NCBI GenBank assembly: GCA_016290995.1 | Contig: JAEEVR010000005.1 | Span: 58,679 to 122,678 of the forward strand | Length of the DNA stretch: 64,000 nucleotides | Direction: 5' to 3' | From: Treponema sp. | GTDB taxonomy: Bacteria > Spirochaetota > Spirochaetia > Treponematales > Treponemataceae | Shown: piece after piece, positions 1 through 8,104 of the stretch | Layout: each line of letters begins with the position of its first letter | Numbering within the stretch: position 1 is the first letter of the stretch | Made by a program: the position numbers and the translations under genes | The notes under the pieces: generated by a model | The model's input: only the letters and a program-made list of their open reading frames with translations | What the model was told of the DNA's origin: nothing | Databases searched by the model: none

Positions 1-570
1 CTGCGTTTTTCCGTTCTTTGCCACGGTCCCTTTTTTCTTTCCGGGATTGACGCCGAAGGGATTTGTCGTTTCGACGTCAATCGGGGAGCCGTCTTGGTAA
101 ATCGCGCAATAGGCGTGGCGGACGCATTCGTAGGCCACGACGGGGATGCCGGCCTTTTTGCAAAAGAACATAAAGATCGCGGCTGAGGAAACGCAGTTGT
201 AGATTCCCTTTTCCATCGCCCAATCGACGCGGGTTTGGTAAAAGTCGTATTTTGAAAGAAGCTTTTCGTAAATGAACATTAAGATTTTGTCGGCCTTTTC
301 TTCGACGCTTTCCGTTCCGTCAAAATCGGGAGAAAGTTCCTGCCAAAGATTTTCCAGCCGTTCCGCGTGCCGGTCGATTGCGTCTGAATCCGCTCCGCTT
401 GCCAAAAGGCATGAGCGTATGAAAGACGGCGCCGGAATCTCCGGGGTTTGGAAAACGCTCTGGTCCAAGCGGGGGTCCGGCTCTAGGCGAACATCAAAGG
501 CTTGCGCAAAGGCCATTCCGGCCAGCGCCAAAAGAAGCGGAAATAAGATTTTTTTTGCGTTCATTTTCAT
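1..570 (-). CDS. Secreted transglutaminase-like protein (C-terminus cut by window edge)
   Basis: The frame is open from an ATG at 570 down to base 1, so the 3' end lies outside the window. Residues 1-23 form a signal peptide (MKMNAKK, then a hydrophobic run ending AFAQA). Later come a Cys in YNCVSSAA, a His in RHAYCAIY and an Asp in IDVETTNPFG. In this order and spacing they match the Cys-His-Asp triad of the transglutaminase/papain-like superfamily. It probably acts in the periplasm or at the surface; substrate unknown. A TATATT hexamer lies 7 nt upstream of the ATG and there is no Shine-Dalgarno, so it may be one of the leaderless genes. The next gene, at 666, is divergent. The family call is fairly firm, the role is open. 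Confidence 0.7.
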   Translation of the reverse strand, partial: MKMNAKKILFPLLLALAGMAFAQAFDVRLEPDPRLDQSVFQTPEIPAPSFIRSCLLASGADSDAIDRHAERLENLWQELSPDFDGTESVEEKADKILMFIYEKLLSKYDFYQTRVDWAMEKGIYNCVSSAAIFMFFCKKAGIPVVAYECVRHAYCAIYQDGSPIDVETTNPFGVNPGKKKGTVAKNGKTQ

Positions 571-628
571 AGTCAAGAATATACTAGCGCGATTGCCTTT
601 GTTTTGCTAGCGTTCCCGGCTTTTGTCT

Positions 629-657
629 TTGACAAAAAAGCCTTTTGGGATTATAAT
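629..657 (+). promoter_or_regulatory. Consensus sigma70 promoter, leaderless type
   Basis: TTGACA at 629-634, 17-bp spacer, TATAAT at 652-657: a perfect consensus. The -10 ends 8 nt before the ATG at 666, so the predicted transcript starts within about two bases of the start codon, and no Shine-Dalgarno is present. Confidence 0.75.
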
Positions 658-665
658 TTTTCTAT

Positions 666-2606
666 ATGAAAGGCGGCGCGAAAAGAATCGGCGTTGTGCT
701 GAACGATGTCAATTCCGATTACGTTAAGGAAATCGTTGACGGCATCTCATCGGTTTGCGAAAAAAACGAATCTCCTCTTTTTGATTTTTGCGTCAGCGAG
801 TTAAACTTTTCTTACAGGCCATTTGACTACCACCAAAAGGCGCTTTGCAATTTTTGCAATTCAAAAAACATAGACGGCCTAATCATTTGTTCAGCGGTTT
901 TGGGAAACCATTCCAAAAAAGAAGAGCTTGAAGCCTTTGTAAAAAGTTTTTCCTCCGTTCCCATTGTCAGCATCGGAATGAAAATACCCGGCGTTCCAAG
1001 CGTTTTGTGCGACGCAAAAAGCGGAATCGAGGCGATCTTGGACGACTTTGCGGGCCACCACGCTTGCAAAAAATTCGCGATCGTCGGAATCGTTCCCGGT
1101 TCCGAAGAAGCCAACGAGCGCGCTGAGATAATCTTGAATTATTTAAGGTCAAAGAATCTCCGTTTTGACGAGCGCAGCCGCATCGGCGGAAGCTTCACTT
1201 ACGAAAGCGCCATGGAGTATTTGGAAGCGTATTGGGAAGAGAAGGGCTCCTTTGACTTTGACGCCGTATTTGCCTTAAACGACGACATGGCCTTTGCGAC
1301 AATAGACTTTTGCGCCAAGCATAAAATCGCCGTCCCCGAAAAAGTTCGCGTCGCCGGCTTTGACGACGTTCCCCGAGCGGAATTTAGCGTTCCCTCCCTT
1401 ACGACAGTAAACCAGCAGGTGTTTGAGCAAGGACAGCAGGCCGCCGAAACTTTGTTTGAGCTTTTGAACAAGAAAAGGGCGCCGGCGGAGATTCCTGTAA
1501 TGTCTTCGGCCCGCTTTAGAAAATCCTGCGGCTGCTCCAGCCAGGGCCAAAACATCGGCGGCCGCGCGCTTGACGTAAAGAAAACGGGCGACATGACCGC
1601 GACCGAATGGCTTGGAAAAAAGACCCAGTTCCACGTTATGAACAACTTTTTGTCGCTTGGACAAAATCATCTCAACTTGGCTAAATTCCGCAGGACTTTC
1701 AAGGAGTTGGTGGAACGCTTTGACGTGAGCGCGGCGGCCGTGTGCTTTTACTTTGAGCCGGTTTACGCAAAGGATTGGCCTTGCTCGGATCCGCTGCCGG
1801 AAAGGGCTTTTGTCTTTGCTTCGTATGACGCGGAAAGAAATTTTATCCAAAACATTAACGAGGATCCAGTCGAGTTCAACCCCAACGAAAAGATGCTGCC
1901 GGAGGTGGGCATAGACTTTTCGCGCGGCCAGTACATAACTTGGATTCTTTCAAACTGCGAAACCCAGTACGGCTATATTGTCTTTAGGAAGGGCAGCTAC
2001 GAAAATTTGATTTATTCAATGATGTGCATAGAACTGTCCCGCTTGGCCAGCTCCGCTTGGGAAAGCAGCCGCGCCGAAAAAGTCGCGAAAGCCCAGCAAG
2101 AAAGCGCGGCCCGCCTTAACATGATTTCTAAAACCGACGAGCTTACCGGCCTCTTGAACCGCCGCGGCTTTATGGAGTTGGGCCAGCAAACTATTGACAT
2201 CGCCGTCGTCTTAAAGCAGGGCGGAATGGTGATTTTTGGCGACATGGACGGCTTAAAGTACATCAACGACAATTTCGGCCATGACGCCGGCGACCGCGCG
2301 ATCAAGGCCGAGGCCGAAATCCTTAAAAAGAATTTTAGGGCCTCGGACATTGTCGGCCGCCTTGGCGGAGACGAGTTTGTTATTGTCGCCGCCGGGCTTG
2401 TGGAGCCAAGGCTTGTCGAAATACGCGAAAACATTGAGGCCGCTTGCCGCGCGTGGAATATCGTTCACAACGAAGGCTTTGAGCTTTCGATAAGCATGGG
2501 CTGCATTTCTTTTGACGAGAACACAAAGTATTTGGAAGACATTTTGCGCGAGGCGGATTCGCTTTTGTACGAAGAAAAGCGCCTAAAGCATAACGCCCGC
2601 CGCTAG
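666..2606 (+). CDS. Diguanylate cyclase with periplasmic-binding-fold sensor (PBP1/LacI-like plus GGDEF)
   Basis: Predicted to make c-di-GMP from two GTP. Residues about 5-285 resemble the sugar-binding part of LacI-family proteins (start KRIGVVLNDVNSDYV, end DDVPRAEFSVPSLTTV) but without any helix-turn-helix. The middle (about 310-460) is unassigned, and a GGDEF domain fills about 480-640. The signature RLGGDEF is intact near residue 566, and RASD sits five residues before it as an inhibitory I-site (RxxD), so product feedback is likely. There is no signal peptide or TM segment, so the binding domain should read a cytoplasmic ligand. Its stop shares a CTAG palindrome with the stop of the convergent trpR-like gene. 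Two HD-GYP genes, which would degrade c-di-GMP, lie 3 kb downstream. Confidence 0.88.
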   Translation: MKGGAKRIGVVLNDVNSDYVKEIVDGISSVCEKNESPLFDFCVSELNFSYRPFDYHQKALCNFCNSKNIDGLIICSAVLGNHSKKEELEAFVKSFSSVPIVSIGMKIPGVPSVLCDAKSGIEAILDDFAGHHACKKFAIVGIVPGSEEANERAEIILNYLRSKNLRFDERSRIGGSFTYESAMEYLEAYWEEKGSFDFDAVFALNDDMAFATIDFCAKHKIAVPEKVRVAGFDDVPRAEFSVPSLTTVNQQVFEQGQQAAETLFELLNKKRAPAEIPVMSSARFRKSCGCSSQGQNIGGRALDVKKTGDMTATEWLGKKTQFHVMNNFLSLGQNHLNLAKFRRTFKELVERFDVSAAAVCFYFEPVYAKDWPCSDPLPERAFVFASYDAERNFIQNINEDPVEFNPNEKMLPEVGIDFSRGQYITWILSNCETQYGYIVFRKGSYENLIYSMMCIELSRLASSAWESSRAEKVAKAQQESAARLNMISKTDELTGLLNRRGFMELGQQTIDIAVVLKQGGMVIFGDMDGLKYINDNFGHDAGDRAIKAEAEILKKNFRASDIVGRLGGDEFVIVAAGLVEPRLVEIRENIEAACRAWNIVHNEGFELSISMGCISFDENTKYLEDILREADSLLYEEKRLKHNARR

Positions 2607-2896
2607 CTTAGCTTGTCCAAAATCTTTTTAAAGGCGCTGTTTTCCTTTCTTAGCTCTTTTGAGCCGCGGGTGATTTTGCACAGGGACATGTTGAACTTTT
2701 TGGCTATTTCGCGTTGGGGAGTTCCCTTGTAAAGCTCCTTTACGCTAAGCCAGCGCTTTGAAAAGTCCGCGCGCTCGGCGGGAGTGCAAAGGCAGGACAA
2801 AAATTCCTGGGCGTCCTTTTGGGTGGAGCATTCCGCGAGAATCTTGCAAATTTCGTTAAAGCTTTCGGCCACCGCCGAATCCTTTGTTTCTGCCAT
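2603..2896 (-). CDS. TrpR/YerC-family repressor
   Basis: A 97-residue protein from the ATG at 2896. The C-terminal half reads LCTPAERADFSKRW, then GTPQREIAKKFNMSLCKITRGS. This matches the TrpR helix-turn-helix, whose family hallmark is ATITRGS after an R-E-[IL] helix, and the length is close to TrpR (about 108 residues). The frame stays open upstream to 3424, but that stretch runs antisense through the promoter and start of the neighbour and has poor codon use, so the short form is preferred; a TTG start a few codons further out is possible. No tryptophan genes are nearby, so the co-repressor could be tryptophan or something else. Family firm, start uncertain. Confidence 0.72.
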   Translation of the reverse strand: MAETKDSAVAESFNEICKILAECSTQKDAQEFLSCLCTPAERADFSKRWLSVKELYKGTPQREIAKKFNMSLCKITRGSKELRKENSAFKKILDKLS

Positions 2897-3082
2897 TAGA
2901 AACAGAATAGCGCGCAAATCCTCTTTTGTCAAATCGCAAAATTGCCCAAAAAAAACGTTTTGAAAGAAATAAAAAAAACGCGGCTCCCAGTTGCGGGCGG
3001 AATTGCGGGCCGGCAGACGCCGGGAGCAAACACCCACTTCGTCCGTGTTTTTTACCTTTTTTATGTTCAAGGTCAAAAACAT

Positions 3083-3111
3083 TTGATTAAATTTAAAAAG
3101 CGCGCTATTAT
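3083..3111 (+). promoter_or_regulatory. Promoter of the 3122 gene, leaderless type
   Basis: TTGATT at 3083-3088, 17-bp spacer, TATTAT at 3106-3111. The GTG at 3122 lies 10 nt after the -10, leaving a predicted leader of about 4 nt and no room for a Shine-Dalgarno. Confidence 0.6.
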
Positions 3112-3121
3112 TAAAGTTACT

Positions 3122-4186
3122 GTGGAAGCGCAATTTGAGAACATCGACATAAGCGAGTTTTTCGACAACCAGGAAGTCCAGGAAAAGGACGACGGAATCG
3201 TCGTTTTTACCAAAAAGCAGCAGGACATGTTCGACGCCGTTTTGCCGCATTTGCGCGACGCCAATCCCGACCGCTTTGAAACCTTTTTGACCCGCATCGA
3301 CGACCTTAACGACTTGGCCAAAAGCATCGCGCGCTTTCCGTCTTTGTTGGAGCGCCACCGCTTGGCCGGAGGAGAGCGCACTCCGACTTCCTTGATCGAT
3401 TCCCTTATCGAGCACCAAGACCAAGGCGACGCGCTCTTGCAGCTTCCGTCAAAGGCCACGCTGGGAAAGGGCTTTTTGATCGCAAAAATCCACACCTTTT
3501 CGTCGCTTTCAAAAATCGCAAAGAACATAGGCGAGGACGAAAAGAAAGTCAACGACTTGCGCAATGAGGCCGTGTCGATGATGTTCTCGCTTTTGGCCGA
3601 GGACGTTTACCTTAACTGCATCCGAGACAAGAGCGTCGAGATTGACTTGCGCCGCGAGATGGCGATGTCGCTCCTTTTGTTGTGGGAGCACCGAAACGAC
3701 GAGGCCATCGAGCAAATCGCTCCGGTTTTGCAAAGCATTTGGACTGCCCGCCGAAAGCTGGCTCCAGCCTTTGGAACGATGATGGGCACAAGCGAGTTGA
3801 TTTTGATTTCCATGCAAATGGACGAGATGTGGACCAACTTTATAAAGGACAGGCTTAGCGATCCGATGGTAAGCCAAGCGATGGAGGAATTCCTCTTTGG
3901 CATTTCGTTTGAGCAGATAAACGCGTTGCGCGAAATTCTTAAAGGCCAAGGAATCAAGGCGATCGGCCGCGACGAAGTTTCAAAGTACTTGGGCGTTCAC
4001 GTAAAGACCGACGCCGGCTTGGACTACCGCGACTTTTACTCGATGTACACCCTGCGCCGGGACAACGCCCGCGCCCGCTCGCGCCTTAACGCCTCCGGTC
4101 CGCAAAAAACGCTTGAAGACTACTTTATTCAGTTTGTGATGAGATTCAACAAGGAGAAGCAAAAACATGACAGTTTCGCAAAATAA
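3122..4186 (+). CDS. Conserved hypothetical cytoplasmic protein, about 354 aa
   Basis: I do not recognise the family. The frame opens at 2942, but the first 60 codons overlap a promoter and look non-coding, so the GTG at 3122 (VEAQFENIDISEFF) is preferred. The protein is largely helical and acidic, with no signal peptide or TM segment. It has a long helical core (about residues 100-300) and a basic C-terminus rich in Arg/Lys. Its last 20 bases overlap the start of the XRE-cupin gene, and argR follows, so the three probably form one operon. The pairing with a transcription regulator may mean a shared role, but nothing in the sequence states it. Confidence 0.7.
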   Translation: MEAQFENIDISEFFDNQEVQEKDDGIVVFTKKQQDMFDAVLPHLRDANPDRFETFLTRIDDLNDLAKSIARFPSLLERHRLAGGERTPTSLIDSLIEHQDQGDALLQLPSKATLGKGFLIAKIHTFSSLSKIAKNIGEDEKKVNDLRNEAVSMMFSLLAEDVYLNCIRDKSVEIDLRREMAMSLLLLWEHRNDEAIEQIAPVLQSIWTARRKLAPAFGTMMGTSELILISMQMDEMWTNFIKDRLSDPMVSQAMEEFLFGISFEQINALREILKGQGIKAIGRDEVSKYLGVHVKTDAGLDYRDFYSMYTLRRDNARARSRLNASGPQKTLEDYFIQFVMRFNKEKQKHDSFAK

Positions 4187-4763
4187 AAAGGCGCCTTATC
4201 ATTTTGGCGAAAAATTGCGTTCCGTCCGCGAGCGAAAGGGCTACACGCTAAAGGTCGTCGCCCAGCGCGCCGGCGTAAGCGAAAGCCTTGTCTCTCAAAT
4301 TGAACGAAACCGCGTAAGCCCGGCCATCGACACTCTTTTGGCCTTGGCCGAAGTCTTGGACATTAACTTGGAATTTTTGTTCGAGGAATACCGCAAAAAG
4401 CATCCGGTGGAAATCATCGGCGCCGAGGAAAGGCGAAGCGTTGAAGAAGACGGAGTCCGCTACGAAGAAATCGTTCATCCCAACAGCGACGACGGAAGCC
4501 ACACGATGGAATCCTACTTGATCACAATTCCGCCGCATTCGCAGACGCACCGCGGCTCCTACGGACACATCGGCCGCGAAACCGGCTTTGTCCTTAGCGG
4601 AAAGGGCGAGCTTCACTACGAGCAGAACGTGTATCCAATAAAGGCCGGCGACGGCATTTCATTCAGCGCCGGAGCGCCGCATGTGTTGGTCAACAACGGC
4701 GACCAAGAGTTAAAGGCTGTGTGGACCGTGACGCCCAGCCAAAGATTCAACAAACAGGACTAA
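4167..4763 (+). CDS. XRE-family regulator with C-terminal cupin domain
   Basis: A 198-residue transcription factor. Residues 12-70 form an HTH_3 domain (LRSVRERKGYTLKVVAQ, then VSESLVSQIERNRVSPA). Residues 120-190 form a cupin barrel (HRGSYGHIGRETGFVLSGKG, later GDGISFSAGAPH). This HTH-plus-cupin layout is that of the PuuR/SutR-like regulators that sense small metabolites, often polyamines or amino acids. The ATG at 4167 follows an AAGGAG and lies inside the end of the preceding gene (20-nt overlap), which suggests translational coupling. argR follows after only 3 nt. Ligand unknown. Confidence 0.9.
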   Translation: MTVSQNKKAPYHFGEKLRSVRERKGYTLKVVAQRAGVSESLVSQIERNRVSPAIDTLLALAEVLDINLEFLFEEYRKKHPVEIIGAEERRSVEEDGVRYEEIVHPNSDDGSHTMESYLITIPPHSQTHRGSYGHIGRETGFVLSGKGELHYEQNVYPIKAGDGISFSAGAPHVLVNNGDQELKAVWTVTPSQRFNKQD

Positions 4764-4766
4764 AAG

Positions 4767-5240
4767 ATGAAAGAAAGAAGCGGCCGCTTAAAGGCAATCA
4801 GAAAACTAATCAAGGCCAACAAAATAGAAAGCCAAGAAAAGCTCCTTAACCTTTTGACCGAAGAGGGCTTTGAGGTCACCCAAGCGACTCTTTCGCGAGA
4901 CTTAAAGCTTTTAAAGGTCGGAAAAATCGCTGACGGCCGCGACGGTTACGTCTACACCCTTCCCACAGAGGAGGAACGGCAAGAAAGCGACCGCCTTTTT
5001 GCGCAAGACTTTTTGCGCGGCTACATCAGCATAGAATATTCTGGGAACATTGTCGTCATAAAAACTTTTCCGGGCCACGCAAGCCCCGTTTGCAACGCGC
5101 TTGACTGCATGAACTTTGACGAGATTTTGGGAACGGTGGCTGGCGAAAACTGCCTCTTTGCATGCCTACGCGAAGGCGTAAGCGGCGCCGCCTTCCTAAA
5201 AAAGCTAAAAGAAAAAATCCCGGAGCTTGACACTCTATAG
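4767..5240 (+). CDS. argR: Arginine repressor ArgR
   Basis: At 157 residues it has the usual ArgR length. The N-terminal winged helix carries the hallmark TQATLSRDLKLL (residues 37-48). The C-terminal hexamerisation and arginine-binding domain has GTVAGENCLF, equivalent to the G-T-[IV]-A-G-[DE] loop whose acidic residue contacts arginine, and PGHASPVCNALD. It should repress arginine biosynthesis and/or activate catabolism when bound to arginine. No arg gene lies in the window. It is the last gene of the 3122-4167-4767 run; its stop overlaps the stop of the convergent HD-GYP gene in a CTATAG palindrome. Confidence 0.93.
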   Translation: MKERSGRLKAIRKLIKANKIESQEKLLNLLTEEGFEVTQATLSRDLKLLKVGKIADGRDGYVYTLPTEEERQESDRLFAQDFLRGYISIEYSGNIVVIKTFPGHASPVCNALDCMNFDEILGTVAGENCLFACLREGVSGAAFLKKLKEKIPELDTL

Positions 5241-6569
5241 AACTTCAAGCGCCGCGGCTACGACGGCCGGGTCAAACTGGCTTCCGGCCTTTGCCTTTAG
5301 CTCCTCTTTTGCCTCTTGGACTGTCAAGGCCTTTTTGTAGCTGCGCTCGTGGGTCAGCGCGTCAAAGCTGTCGGCCACCGCGATGATCCTTGCGCAAAGC
5401 GGAATGTCTTTTCCGGCCAAGCCGTCAGGGTAGCCGGATCCGTCCCAGCGTTCGTGGTGGCTTCTGACATTGGCCGCCATTTCGGGCATTTCTGTGATTC
5501 TGGACAAAATGCGCTCGCCGATGGCGGAGTGCGCTTTCATTTGCTCAAATTCTTCGTCGGTAAAGGCGCCTTGCTTTGTGGTGATGTCTTCCGACACGCC
5601 GATAATTCCGATGTCATGCAAAATCGCGGTGTAGTAAATTTTTTGCGCTTCGTTTTTGGGGAGCGACATCATGTAGGCGATCTTTCGCGCGTTTTCGGCG
5701 ACGTTTTCTGAATGGTTGTTGCGGTTGGCGTCGGCCACGTCGATCGTGGCGGCCAAGGCGTCGATGATTTGCGCCGAAAGCATTTCTTTTTGCTTGTCGC
5801 GCTTGTGAATTTTTTCTGATTCGATAGCGGCCTTTGCCTCAAGGTTCTTTTGCAATTCGTTCAGTTCCGCCCGCTTTCTTGAAAGCTCCGCGTAGTCGGG
5901 AGAGACAAGCACAAAGAGACAAAGAATCAAAGAAAAGAGCGAAAAGAAATTTGTCAAGAGAACTTTTGGAAACCAATAATATTGCAGGACGGGGCCGGCC
6001 ACCGACATGAACAAGAGGCAAAGCAAAACCGCGAAGATTTGGCCAGGCAGGCGCTTGTGCAGCAGCATGAACGTTCCGCCGCATTCAACCAAAAAGAACA
6101 AGGGGATGCCGATGCAAAGCGTGTGCAGCTTTCCGTATTCGTAGACGCCGTTCTCAAAAGTAAAGAAAATTCCCGTCGGAATGTTCGCCACCAAAAGCGT
6201 AAGGAAAGTTACCAGCACAACGCGCGAAAGAAAGAGCAGGGGAACGCCCACTTTTTTCTTTAGGCCAAACGAGATGAAGAACAAGTGCAGGGTGTAGAAC
6301 AATACGCTGGAAGAGGCAAAGTACAAAGTGTTAAGCGCTATGTTAAACCAAAGCGGAACTTTTGCGGAAAAAGAAATCGTAATCGCCGTAGCTATGTCAA
6401 GAATGATGGCGATGATTTGGCAAAAAACCAGCCGCCTGAATGTGTCGTTGACGGGGCTTGTGTTGTAGTATTTTTTTCGCAGGTAAATGTACAAAAGCGC
6501 GATAAAGCAAAGCGCGGCGGCTTCAAAGTTTATGTTGTACGCAAGGCCGGAAACGTCTTTAGGATTCAT
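5235..6569 (-). CDS. Membrane-bound HD-GYP phosphodiesterase (second of tandem pair)
   Basis: Predicted to hydrolyse c-di-GMP. Residues 1-220 hold about seven hydrophobic segments (a 7TM-type sensor), followed by a coiled coil (about 228-265, ELSRKRAELNELQKNLEAK). The HD-GYP domain has His in NHSENVAENARK, HDIG at 318-321, HHERWDGSGYPDG at 371-383 and DSFDALTHERSY; all the usual metal ligands and the GYP motif are present. Its ATG lies inside the end of the upstream paralogue (11-nt overlap), so the two are co-translated. The same architecture in both suggests duplication followed by divergence of the sensor half. Confidence 0.93.
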   Translation of the reverse strand: MNPKDVSGLAYNINFEAAALCFIALLYIYLRKKYYNTSPVNDTFRRLVFCQIIAIILDIATAITISFSAKVPLWFNIALNTLYFASSSVLFYTLHLFFISFGLKKKVGVPLLFLSRVVLVTFLTLLVANIPTGIFFTFENGVYEYGKLHTLCIGIPLFFLVECGGTFMLLHKRLPGQIFAVLLCLLFMSVAGPVLQYYWFPKVLLTNFFSLFSLILCLFVLVSPDYAELSRKRAELNELQKNLEAKAAIESEKIHKRDKQKEMLSAQIIDALAATIDVADANRNNHSENVAENARKIAYMMSLPKNEAQKIYYTAILHDIGIIGVSEDITTKQGAFTDEEFEQMKAHSAIGERILSRITEMPEMAANVRSHHERWDGSGYPDGLAGKDIPLCARIIAVADSFDALTHERSYKKALTVQEAKEELKAKAGSQFDPAVVAAALEVL

Positions 6570-7941
6570 TCAAGGCCTCCTCTTTGCTTTTGTATTCGTG
6601 AAGGATGTAGCGCTTGTCGTCGTCGATCAATTCAACCATAAGCGCCGCGATTTCTTTGTCAAACTGGCTTCCGCTTCCGTTTACGATTTGCTCTCTAACC
6701 GCCGCTTGCTCCATCGGCTTTCTGTAGCTGCGGCTTGAAGTCATCGCGTCGTAGGCGTCGGCCACTGCGATGATTTTCGCTTCCAGCGGAATCTTGTCTC
6801 CGTGCAGGCCGTCGGGGTAGCCGCGGCCGTCTATGCGCTCGTGGTGCCAGCGCGCTCCGATCCTTAGTTCCGGCAAGAGGGAAACCTTTTCCAAAATCGT
6901 CGAGCCGATGGCGGGGTGCGCTTTCATTTGCGCGTATTCTTGGTCCGTAAGACGGCTGGTTTTGTTGATTATTTTTGAGGAGACGCCGACCTTTCCGATG
7001 TCGTGCAAGATTCCCATCATAAAAATTTGCTGGCACTTTTCAGCGCTAAGGCCTTTTTTTTGAGCCAGCATTTTTGAGTAGCGGGCCACGCGCGCGGAGT
7101 GGCCGCTGGTGTAGTGGTCTTTCGCGTCGATTGTTTCTGCCAGCGTGTACATCATTTCCATCGTAAGGCGCTCTATTTTTTCGCGGCGTTGAGTGGCTTC
7201 GGCGGTTTTCTTTTCTATGCTGATTTTAAGCGCGCGTTGCAAGTCTTCCAACTCGCTGATAGTGGCGATCAAAGCCTGGTCGTCTGGAGTCTCTATTGTG
7301 AGCAAAAGCGCTGTTGAAAAAAGAATGAACACAAACGAAATGATTCTATGAGTCGGACAAACAAAGGCTTGGACAAAGGGCATGGCGATAGTCGCTTCGT
7401 ACAAAAAGCACAGAACCGTTATTTGCTGTTTGTTGAACCTTTGCGCGTGTCGGCCCAGTTGGTTGGCGCTTTTTAGAGCGAAGATCGACGCGAAAAACGG
7501 GAGAATTATAAAAGCTTTTCCCTTTATCAGGGAGTAATCGTCTTCAATGAAGAACAAAAAGCCCGTCCAGGCGTTTATCAATAGCAGAACGAAAAAGACA
7601 GGGAAGATGAACTTGGTGACAATCTTCCGTTCGATCTGGGCCTCTTTCTTTGTGTAAATGTATGCGTTGGTGTAGGCAAGGACGCTCTGCGAAAAGGCAA
7701 GGAAAGAGAATAGGTAAAAGGAATAAAGAAAGCTTTCCAAAAAAGAGCCGGTCTTGGAATTTATGGAAAGGCAAGTCAAAAAATCCGTGACGCACAAAAG
7801 CAGGGCGCAAAAAACCAAACGCTTAAAGGCGCGGTTTCCCAAACTTTGCTCCGAATACTTGGTAAAAGTGTAAAAAGTCACCGCCAAGGCGACAAAGAAA
7901 GAGACAACGTCAAAATCAGTAACAAGGCTTCCACAGTTCAT
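6559..7941 (-). CDS. Membrane-bound HD-GYP phosphodiesterase (first of tandem pair)
   Basis: 460 residues with the same plan as its downstream neighbour: about seven TM segments in residues 10-215, a coiled coil (about 222-255, SELEDLQRALKISIEKK), then HD-GYP. Motifs: HYTSGHSARVARYSK, HDIGKVGV at 313-320, HHERIDGRGYPDG at 366-378 and DAYDAMTSSRSYR. All expected ligands are present, so it should be active on c-di-GMP. The N-terminal half differs enough from the neighbour to suggest a different input signal. The start ATG at 7941 is preceded by AAAGTGAACCG with no strong Shine-Dalgarno; a TAGAAT lies about 25 nt upstream. It leads a two-gene operon. Confidence 0.93.
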   Translation of the reverse strand: MNCGSLVTDFDVVSFFVALAVTFYTFTKYSEQSLGNRAFKRLVFCALLLCVTDFLTCLSINSKTGSFLESFLYSFYLFSFLAFSQSVLAYTNAYIYTKKEAQIERKIVTKFIFPVFFVLLLINAWTGFLFFIEDDYSLIKGKAFIILPFFASIFALKSANQLGRHAQRFNKQQITVLCFLYEATIAMPFVQAFVCPTHRIISFVFILFSTALLLTIETPDDQALIATISELEDLQRALKISIEKKTAEATQRREKIERLTMEMMYTLAETIDAKDHYTSGHSARVARYSKMLAQKKGLSAEKCQQIFMMGILHDIGKVGVSSKIINKTSRLTDQEYAQMKAHPAIGSTILEKVSLLPELRIGARWHHERIDGRGYPDGLHGDKIPLEAKIIAVADAYDAMTSSRSYRKPMEQAAVREQIVNGSGSQFDKEIAALMVELIDDDKRYILHEYKSKEEALNES

Positions 7942-8036
7942 CGGTTCACTTTATTTATTCATTTATTCTATCACAGGCGGGCGTTTTTTTCAAGGTTTGT
8001 CCGCGTCCCTTGGGCGCTGCGTGTCGGTCTTTCCGC

Positions 8037-8065
8037 TTGAATTTCCGTTCCGAAAATACTATAAT
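8037..8065 (+). promoter_or_regulatory. gltX promoter
   Basis: TTGAAT at 8037-8042, 17-bp spacer, TATAAT at 8060-8065. The predicted leader is about 33 nt and contains a GAGG ribosome site before the ATG at 8105, unlike the leaderless promoters elsewhere in the window. Confidence 0.65.
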
Positions 8066-8104
8066 ATTTGCCATATTTTACAACGATTTTATTGAGGTAA
8101 CTAT

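Noticed and set aside
3122..3424. Upstream extension of the trpR-like frame (to 3424, minus strand)
   Set aside because: It runs antisense through the promoter and the first codons of the 3122 gene, has poor codon use and no start signals; TrpR proteins are about 100 residues.
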